From Alistipes sp. (GTDB lineage: Bacteria; Bacteroidota; Bacteroidia; Bacteroidales; Rikenellaceae): 13,171 bases of DNA. Positions 8,175 to 13,171 of the stretch are shown here, piece by piece. Within the stretch, counting starts at the first letter, position 1; every line of letters starts with the position of its first letter. The notes under the pieces are model-generated. The model ran no database searches. It was not told the DNA's origin and saw nothing but the letters and a program-made list of their open reading frames with translations. Made by a program: the position numbers and the translations under genes. The DNA lies in the NCBI GenBank assembly GCA_017560305.1, contig JAFYOF010000091.1, positions 1 through 13,171 of the forward strand, in the 5' to 3' direction.

Positions 8175-9029
8175 ATGAAAAAGTTAGGTTTTATTTTGGG
8201 TAAGTTGAGCGCAATGTTGTTGGTTGTGGTGTTGTGCTCAAGCGCGGGTCGTGTAGTTAAGAAATCATCTATTGTTGATGCGAAAACTGGTTGGGAGAAG
8301 ACTTTATACCATGCAATGTACAAGGCAGAGTGTAAGTCTTTGTCGTTGGAATCTTATCGTTACTTGGGCGATATCAAGAATGAAAAGAAGCGAGTTGCTT
8401 TGTTTGATGATATTTTCAGCGAAGATGAGTATATGGTTGTCGCAAATTATGAGGAAAATATCTTTAGAGTGATGACTTATGGGGAATGTATCGAACACTC
8501 TGGGTCAAAGAACAAAGATTTATATTTGCCTCGCAAGAAACTTGTAATATCTCAAGTCGGAAATCGCAATATTGGAGTAGTCGAGTTGTGTTGGGATTAT
8601 AAGGGCAAGAAGTTTAAGTCAAAGGCAATTGTTGAAACAGATGGCGATAAAAATTTCATTTATGATAATATTATGAATTATGTCCCAGCGGAGAATCAGC
8701 CGCCTTCTGGAAGGAAAACAGCTCATAATGAGAAGGGTTATATGACCGAGATATATCACAACTTGCCATTGAAGGAGTATAAGGGAGATGGCTCGCCATT
8801 GACTATTACATATAGTCGTAACGGCGAAGTGATAAAGGAGGAGATTCACGAGTTTCCACAAAAGAAGTTCGCAGAGGGTGGTTTAGCAAAAAATACATAT
8901 ATTGTGAATGGTAAGGTTGTAAAAGAGGAAATCCTCGAAATGCCTAAACCTTCTGGGTCGGGCGTGATAAAGACAACGCACAAAGTGAATGGAAAAGTAG
9001 TTAAGGAGGAGACGAAGATATTACCATAA
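8175..9029 (+). CDS. Unrecognised secreted protein with three C-terminal repeats
   Basis: I do not recognise this 284-residue protein. It has a signal peptide (hydrophobic residues 11-20, likely cleavage after SSA at 22-24); C21 lacks a proper lipobox. Residues 30-170 are lysine-rich, with predicted strands such as YMVVANYEENIFRVMTYGE and GVVELCWDYKGKKF. Residues about 171-284 carry three repeats of the form T-Y-x-x-N-G-K-V-V-K-E-E-I-x-E-x-P, starting at 212, 241 and 268. They recall MORN or YwqK-like beta-hairpin repeats, but the glycine/tyrosine spacing does not fit MORN well. At DNA level the repeats differ at many synonymous positions, so they are not recent duplications. The gene is AT-richer than its neighbours and isolated between its own promoter and a shared terminator, which could mean later acquisition. 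Export to the periplasm or outside is likely; its role is unknown. Confidence 0.8.
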   Translation: MKKLGFILGKLSAMLLVVVLCSSAGRVVKKSSIVDAKTGWEKTLYHAMYKAECKSLSLESYRYLGDIKNEKKRVALFDDIFSEDEYMVVANYEENIFRVMTYGECIEHSGSKNKDLYLPRKKLVISQVGNRNIGVVELCWDYKGKKFKSKAIVETDGDKNFIYDNIMNYVPAENQPPSGRKTAHNEKGYMTEIYHNLPLKEYKGDGSPLTITYSRNGEVIKEEIHEFPQKKFAEGGLAKNTYIVNGKVVKEEILEMPKPSGSGVIKTTHKVNGKVVKEETKILP

Positions 9030-9039
9030 TGACAATACA

Positions 9040-9070
9040 AAAAACCGATGGCCAAAAGCCATCGGTTTTT
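9040..9070. terminator. Two-way terminator between convergent genes
   Basis: A perfect 13-bp stem (9040-9052 with 9058-9070, loop CAAAA) has runs of five or six T residues on each strand. It lies 10 bases after the stop of the secreted repeat protein and 27 bases after the rubrerythrin stop, serving both. Confidence 0.93.
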
Positions 9071-9097
9071 CTTTATAATCCCTCAATTTATATCTCC

Positions 9098-9652
9098 TTA
9101 CTCCTTGAAGAAGCGGTTGTAAAGACCCTGGAAGCCTGAGCCGTGACGAGCCTCATCCTTCGCCATCTCGTGGATTGAGTCGTGGATAGCGTCGTGGTTC
9201 TCCTGCTTTGCCATCACTGCCAAGCGGAACTTATCCTCGCAAGCACCCTCCTCGGCGTTCATACGCTTGAAAAGGTTGGTCTTTGTATCCCACACTACCT
9301 CGCCGATAAGCTCTGCGAGCTTCGCTGCGTGCTCTGCCTCCTCCCAAGCGTAGCGCTTGAAAGCGTCAGCAACCTCTGGGTAGCCCTCGCGGTCAGCCTG
9401 ACGGCTCATTGCGAGGTACATACCTACCTCGGTGCACTCGCCCATAAAGTGCTCGTGCAAGCCCTTCCAAAGCTCCTCGCTTGCGCCCTTGCCGTCGCCG
9501 AGCTTGTGCTCTGTAACGAACTCCAACGCGCCTGACTTCTCCTCTATCTCAACGAACTTCTCTGCTGGAACCTTGCAAAGTGGACACTTCTCAGGTGCTG
9601 CATCGCCCTCGTGAATATAACCGCATACTGTACAACGAAATTTCTTAGCCAT
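9098..9652 (-). CDS. Rubrerythrin with N-terminal rubredoxin domain (reverse rubrerythrin type)
   Basis: A 184-residue non-haem iron protein that reduces hydrogen peroxide in the cytoplasm of anaerobes, drawing electrons through its rubredoxin site. The rubredoxin-like Cys4 site is at the N-terminus (C7, C10, C23, C26), before the four-helix diiron domain; this order is that of 'reverse' rubrerythrins rather than the classical type. Probable diiron ligands are E72/E75 in [10 protein letters not shown]105 and H108 in EEAEHA, E151 in QENHDAIH, and E167 and H170 in DEARH. Both ExxH pairs are intact. Length is as expected. It is a single-gene transcript with a consensus promoter at 9716-9746, a leader of about 60 bases, and the shared terminator at 9040-9070. 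An inverted repeat over the promoter may be an operator. Annotation tools often call such proteins NADH peroxidase; the electron donor cannot be read from sequence. Confidence 0.93.
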   Translation of the reverse strand: MAKKFRCTVCGYIHEGDAAPEKCPLCKVPAEKFVEIEEKSGALEFVTEHKLGDGKGASEELWKGLHEHFMGECTEVGMYLAMSRQADREGYPEVADAFKRYAWEEAEHAAKLAELIGEVVWDTKTNLFKRMNAEEGACEDKFRLAVMAKQENHDAIHDSIHEMAKDEARHGSGFQGLYNRFFKE

Positions 9653-9715
9653 AATTGTAAATTTTTAAGTTTGTTTTATTTTAATTTATTTTCTTGTTTC
9701 TTGTTTTTCCTAATG

Positions 9716-9746
9716 CAAAGATATGGCGAAAAATCACATTTGCAAT
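9716..9746 (-). promoter_or_regulatory. Rubrerythrin promoter
   Basis: On the minus strand ATTG (9746-9743) and TATCTTTG (9723-9716) are 19 bp apart, matching the Bacteroidota consensus with one mismatch in the -33 box. The -7 box is 63 bases from the ATG, so the leader is unusually long for this window, and it is very AT-rich. Inverted repeat TGCAAA 9714-9719 / TTTGCA 9739-9744 overlaps both boxes. Confidence 0.75.
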
Positions 9747-9797
9747 AGGATATTGATAACACTTTTTTATAGTTCGATAAGTTTTGCTTATGTAGGT

Positions 9798-11657
9798 TTA
9801 GTTTAACAATATTCCCACCTCTGCTATCGAAGTACACTCCTTGCTGTCAATCTCGCGCAATGGCTCAAGGCGGAAGTAACGCGCCTTGTAGGTGTTGCCA
9901 AAGCGGACGAAGTAGGGTATAGGGTTGTGCTTGATGTTGCTCATCTCGCCTGTGCAGTCGCACTCGCTCCACTTCTCGCCATCGGTGCTGACTGAGAACC
10001 TATATTTATATATAGTACCTGTAAAATCCTCTTTTGCAGGGACATAGCAGAAGCCTTTTATCTCCTCCTCCTTACCCATATCCACTACAAGCGGGGTAAG
10101 GGCATTGCTGCGCCATACACTCTCGCGGTTGCCGTCAATAGCGGTGCGGTCATCGGAGCCCACTACGCTCCAGTTATTGCTGTCGAGGTCATTAATTCTT
10201 ACGCTCGAAGAGTTATCCTCCAACATTGGAGCATAATATAGACCTACGCCAGAGATGTTGGCATCACCGCGCGATGAACGAATTGTAAGTCGTATCTTCT
10301 CTGGTTGGCAGTCTGAGAAGCGCAACAGACGCTTGTAGCCGATGGTTGTGCCTTCGGTGAGATATTGCCACTTACCATTGCTGTAAGCCTCCACCAGAAA
10401 ACTCTCCACGCGCTGACCTTGTGAAATATCTTCCTGCACGAGCAGCGTGTTCACGATAGCATCTTTCGCTACGCGGTAAGTACGGCTCTCGCCCTCGGCT
10501 AACTTGCTCAACTTGTCGCCATTTGAGATAAAGTTATTCTCAAAAGTGTTATTGATATATTGATTGAATTGTTTTAGATGCTCAACATCTGTTTCGTGCA
10601 ACAGACCGCGGCGGTCGGGTGGAATGTTAAGCAGAAGCACAGAGTTGCGACCCACCGATTGGAAATATATATCCACAAGATTGGCAACAGAACGCACTCT
10701 GCCATCCTCCTCGGCGTGGTAGAACCATCCTGGGCGGATAGATACATCCACCTCCGAAGGATACCAATACATCATCTTTGCCTTTGCGACCAACTCTCTG
10801 CTGCCTAAATCTTTCGACATAGCATTTATGCCTAACTCGCCGTTCTGTGAGGCATTGGGGTGTGAGTCGGGGGTATAAACCGTAGCACTCCACTCGGTTT
10901 CGCGACCCCAGCCGCCCTCGTTGCCGACCCAGCGGACATCATCACCCATAATTGCAGTAACGGCGTTGGGTTGTAATTTGTGGATGACCTCAAAATAGGC
11001 TTGCCAATCGTACCATTGCCTTTTTCCATTGGGACCCTCGGCACACGCACCATCAAACCACACCTCATACACTTCGCCATAATTGGTCAGAAGCTCGGTG
11101 AGTTGCTCGATGAAGAGTTTGTTATATGCTGGCGAGTCGCCATAGCACTCAGCATTTCTATCCCAAGGTGAAAGGTAAACGCCAAACTTGACACCATATT
11201 TATCGCAAGCATCGCGGAACTCTTTTACTACATCTCCCTTGCCATCACGCCAAGGCGAGTTTTTCACTGAATGCTCTGTCGTTGCCGTAGGCCACAAGCA
11301 GAAACCATCGTGATGTTTGGCTGTAAGAATTGCATATTTGAAACCACTCTCCTTGAGAGATCTAACCCATTGCTCGCAATCAAGTTCGGTAGGGTTGAAA
11401 AGTTCTGGATTCTCCCTGCCATTACCCCATTCTTTACCTGTAAATGTATTCATTCCAAAGTGTAAAAAGGCAGTCAATTCGCCATTTTGCCACTCCAATT
11501 GTTGTGGCGTGGGAACAATTCGAGAGGCGATGTCAATCTTCTGCTCGATAGTTGCCCCTTCGGGGAAAGTTACACTTTTTGTGAAATACTCTTGTTGGGC
11601 ATTGTCGCAACTGCTCAATAGAGCCAATGCAATTAATGCTGAAAACAATCTCTTCAT
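9798..11657 (-). CDS. Alpha-L-fucosidase, GH29, lipoprotein with C-terminal F5/8-type C domain
   Basis: The enzyme removes terminal alpha-L-fucose from glycans such as mucin or milk-type oligosaccharides. Of 619 residues, 1-17 form a lipoprotein signal (lipobox LSSC, acylated C17), so it is anchored in the envelope. The GH29 barrel covers roughly 45-350, with FLHFGMNTFTG, AKHHDGFCLWP (H115, H116) and the nucleophile D202 in EVWFDGA. A likely acid/base residue is E302 in YPSEVDVSIRPGWFYH; this arrangement suggests the GH29-B group, which prefers alpha-1,3/1,4 branched fucose, but that is inferred. A beta-sandwich at about 380-490 follows, then a discoidin-like F5/8 C domain at about 497-619 that probably binds sugar. 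It is the last gene of the SLOG/thioredoxin-like unit, 16 bases after its neighbour. No SusC/SusD pair is nearby, so this is not a standard polysaccharide utilisation locus. Confidence 0.93.
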   Translation of the reverse strand: MKRLFSALIALALLSSCDNAQQEYFTKSVTFPEGATIEQKIDIASRIVPTPQQLEWQNGELTAFLHFGMNTFTGKEWGNGRENPELFNPTELDCEQWVRSLKESGFKYAILTAKHHDGFCLWPTATTEHSVKNSPWRDGKGDVVKEFRDACDKYGVKFGVYLSPWDRNAECYGDSPAYNKLFIEQLTELLTNYGEVYEVWFDGACAEGPNGKRQWYDWQAYFEVIHKLQPNAVTAIMGDDVRWVGNEGGWGRETEWSATVYTPDSHPNASQNGELGINAMSKDLGSRELVAKAKMMYWYPSEVDVSIRPGWFYHAEEDGRVRSVANLVDIYFQSVGRNSVLLLNIPPDRRGLLHETDVEHLKQFNQYINNTFENNFISNGDKLSKLAEGESRTYRVAKDAIVNTLLVQEDISQGQRVESFLVEAYSNGKWQYLTEGTTIGYKRLLRFSDCQPEKIRLTIRSSRGDANISGVGLYYAPMLEDNSSSVRINDLDSNNWSVVGSDDRTAIDGNRESVWRSNALTPLVVDMGKEEEIKGFCYVPAKEDFTGTIYKYRFSVSTDGEKWSECDCTGEMSNIKHNPIPYFVRFGNTYKARYFRLEPLREIDSKECTSIAEVGILLN

Positions 11658-11673
11658 AGTTTAGGTTATTTGG

Positions 11674-12630
11674 TTATTGTTGTAATAACTTTTCGATATA
11701 TTCCACATCGGTGCAATCCTTTGCCATCACGCGCTTCTGGCTGTCCAAAAGGTAGAGCGCTGGGATGGCCTTCAGGTCATAGAGGCGCTCCTTCTCGATG
11801 CGCAGGTTGGCGTCGTAGCCGTTTATCCACGATGCGGGGTAGTCCTCAAGGTGCTCTCGCCACGCCTCAAGGTCGGCGTCGGGGTAGATAACCAGCACTT
11901 TCAGTTCCTTACGCTCGATAAGCTCCTTCAACATCGGTGACGAGGTAATCTGCTCCTTCACATCGCCGCACATCGGGCAACCTGGGTTGCTTATAAATAT
12001 AAGTGTATAGTTCGCCTTGATGTTGTGCATCCTGCCCGTGCGACCCGACGCGAGGGTGTAGGTAAAGTCGTTGGCTGTGCGACCCACGCGATTCTGGCGC
12101 GCCATCTCGAGGTCGTACTCATAAGGCATACGCTCATACTCGTCAAGCCACTTGCTCTGCACGGCACTCTCCAGAACAGGGATATACTTCTCGTCGCTGC
12201 GCAGCGGTGAGTTGGGGTCGTGCAGCACAGTCTCGGCGAGTGAAAGGAAGTAGGTGTACATCCTCTTGGATGTCGAGGCGCGCTGCATCAGGCGTGGCAT
12301 ATAGCGGTATGCCAGCGAGTCGTGCAGATAGCCCGCAGCGTAGACCGCGAAGGCGTTGAGCATCTTGGTAGAGTCTATGCGCTCCAGAAATAGGGTGTCG
12401 CCAAAGTCGAACTTATCCCAGTAGTGCTCACGCATATACTCCATCTTCTGCTCCGCCGAGAGCAGGTTTGGCGCAAGGGCGGGGATAAATGTCGCAGGCT
12501 CCTTTGCTCGGTTGGCAGAGGTAGGTGTCTGCGATGTAGGGGCAGTCTGCTCTTGACCCTTCTTGTCGGCTCGGCTGGAGCACGCAACGAGGGCGAGCAG
12601 AGCGAGTGAAAAGATTATTGCTCGTTTCAT
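11674..12630 (-). CDS. Thioredoxin-like lipoprotein with DUF5106-like N-terminal domain
   Basis: A 318-residue envelope protein. The signal ends in the lipobox LVAC (C17), followed by a Thr/Ser/Gln-rich linker to about residue 45. Residues about 50-185 form a helical domain with the pattern MREHYWDKFDFGDTLFLER, typical of the DUF5106 domain that precedes thioredoxin folds in Bacteroidales. From about 187 a thioredoxin/AhpC-TSA-like domain follows, with the redox pair C218-P-M-C221 in NPGCPMCGD and the cis-proline P290 in KAIPALYLLD. It probably acts as a periplasm-facing thiol-disulfide oxidoreductase; partner and direction of electron flow are unknown. An extra cysteine, C306, lies near the end. 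The gene is 11 bases after the SLOG gene and 16 bases before the fucosidase gene, so it should be the middle gene of that transcript. Confidence 0.88.
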   Translation of the reverse strand: MKRAIIFSLALLALVACSSRADKKGQEQTAPTSQTPTSANRAKEPATFIPALAPNLLSAEQKMEYMREHYWDKFDFGDTLFLERIDSTKMLNAFAVYAAGYLHDSLAYRYMPRLMQRASTSKRMYTYFLSLAETVLHDPNSPLRSDEKYIPVLESAVQSKWLDEYERMPYEYDLEMARQNRVGRTANDFTYTLASGRTGRMHNIKANYTLIFISNPGCPMCGDVKEQITSSPMLKELIERKELKVLVIYPDADLEAWREHLEDYPASWINGYDANLRIEKERLYDLKAIPALYLLDSQKRVMAKDCTDVEYIEKLLQQ

Positions 12631-12641
12631 ATCTTGCTGAG

Positions 12642-13136
12642 TTAAAATTCAAATAGCGAATATTGCTGGTCGTAGAGGTTGTGAATCTCCTCGCCGGCGT
12701 GGCGTGCCTGACCGATGGTGTAGGCTGTGCCTCCGTGCCGAGTGCCGCTCCACCACGCAACCATCACCGATGAGCCCTCCACCAGCATATCGTTGCGGCG
12801 GATGAAGTCCATCCTGTCGCCCTTGTGTCCTGCTGTGATGCACCCCGACGCGGCAGCCTTCACCCTCGCATATCGTTCGGCATCCACGCCACGAAAGAGC
12901 GAAGAAAACCACGCAAAAGGCTCTATGGCGATGAGTTCCACATCGTCGTGGCTCTGCTTCAGGCGCATCACCGCCTCTGCTGCCGCAAGGTCAAAGCCCC
13001 ACGCCATACCCGTGAGGAAACGGCGGTAGCCACGCCCGTAGAGTTCTTCGAGCAGCACGCCGAGTCGCTCATCGGCGCTGCCGTTGTATGAGCGGTGACC
13101 TGTGAAGGCAATGGTGATATTTTTTTTCTGGTTCAT
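12642..13136 (-). CDS. SLOG-family (DUF1273/YpsA-like) nucleotide-binding protein
   Basis: A 164-residue cytoplasmic protein with the Rossmann-like SLOG fold shared by DprA, LOG and YpsA proteins, which bind nucleotides or related ligands. The motifs are FTGHRS at 11-16, LTGMAWGFDLAAAEAV at 41-56 (the glycine-rich SLOG signature), the IEPF strand at 71-74, RRNDMLVEGSSVMVAWW at 113-129 and GTRHGGTAYTIGQARHAG at 131-148. YpsA of Firmicutes is linked to cell division; the role in Bacteroidota is not known to me. After the fold, an 8-residue tail QQYSLFEF contains QYSLF, resembling the beta-clamp-binding pentapeptide. First gene of a three-gene unit; its -7 box ends only 4 bases before the ATG. 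The start is firm because the SLOG strand begins at residue 7. Confidence 0.87.
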   Translation of the reverse strand: MNQKKNITIAFTGHRSYNGSADERLGVLLEELYGRGYRRFLTGMAWGFDLAAAEAVMRLKQSHDDVELIAIEPFAWFSSLFRGVDAERYARVKAAASGCITAGHKGDRMDFIRRNDMLVEGSSVMVAWWSGTRHGGTAYTIGQARHAGEEIHNLYDQQYSLFEF

Positions 13137-13140
13137 TGCT

Positions 13141-13171
13141 CAAATATAACACCGTGGCGCGTAATTTGCAA
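13141..13171 (-). promoter_or_regulatory. Promoter of the SLOG-thioredoxin-fucosidase unit
   Basis: On the minus strand TTG (13171-13169, at the window edge) and TATATTTG (13148-13141) are 20 bp apart, fitting the Bacteroidota -33/-7 pair. The -7 box ends 4 bases before the ATG at 13136, so transcription should start at or next to the start codon. Confidence 0.72.

Noticed and set aside
9777..9791. Terminator after the fucosidase gene (ATAAG / CTTAT)
   Set aside because: Only 5 AT-rich pairs and no T-run follows on the minus strand, so it was not listed as a terminator.
5939..13136. Possible defence or toxin-antitoxin system
   Set aside because: A SLOG protein and a small acidic protein can occur in such systems, but no effector, nuclease, TIR, toxin or second component is adjacent, and the neighbours are housekeeping or glycan genes.
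9798..13136. Polysaccharide utilisation locus around the fucosidase
   Set aside because: No SusC/SusD pair, sigma/anti-sigma pair, hybrid two-component sensor or other glycoside hydrolase lies within the window.

Overview
The window looks like chromosomal DNA of a Bacteroidota bacterium, probably order Bacteroidales and perhaps close to Alistipes/Rikenellaceae; the genus is a guess. The evidence is as follows. Promoters have the Bacteroidota -7 box TAnnTTTG, in several cases with a TTTG/TTG element 19-20 bp upstream. Start codons lack Shine-Dalgarno sequences. Lipoproteins and secreted proteins of Bacteroidales type are frequent (clostripain-like C11 peptidase, DUF4919-like, DUF5106-like plus thioredoxin, GH29 fucosidase). 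A rubredoxin-first ('reverse') rubrerythrin points to an anaerobe. No tRNA, rRNA, CRISPR array, transposase or phage gene was seen.

Layout. (1) 1-450, + strand: 3' part of an RsuA/RluB-type pseudouridine synthase, followed by a 310-bp non-coding stretch with three hairpins. (2) 761-5802, - strand: a tight unit transcribed ligA > dapA > DUF4919-like secreted protein > C11 peptidase lipoprotein, with gaps of about 26-37 bp, one promoter just upstream of ligA and a two-way terminator at 690-713. (3) 5939-6247, + strand: a divergent 102-residue acidic protein of unknown role with its own promoter and strong terminator, then a 403-bp gap holding a cluster of nested perfect inverted repeats. (4) 6651-7919, + strand: purA with a textbook Bacteroidota promoter and terminator. 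(5) 8175-9029, + strand: an AT-rich gene for an unrecognised secreted protein with three C-terminal repeats, converging on (6) 9098-9652, - strand: rubrerythrin; the two share a 13-bp-stem two-way terminator. (7) 9798-13136, - strand: a three-gene unit transcribed SLOG-family protein > thioredoxin-like lipoprotein > GH29 alpha-L-fucosidase lipoprotein, with gaps of 11 and 16 bp and a promoter at the right edge of the window.

How the genes fit together. Most are housekeeping (DNA ligation, lysine/diaminopimelate synthesis, AMP synthesis, rRNA modification, peroxide defence) mixed with envelope or secreted functions (peptidase, fucosidase, thioredoxin-like lipoprotein). The operon groupings do not form an obvious single pathway. 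I found no clear defence island or mobile system. The most unusual observations are beta-clamp-like QxSLF motifs at the C-termini of both LigA and the SLOG protein, two promoters so close to the start codon that the mRNAs could be leaderless or nearly so, the inverted-repeat cluster at 6329-6435, and the two uncharacterised proteins at 5939-6247 and 8175-9029.
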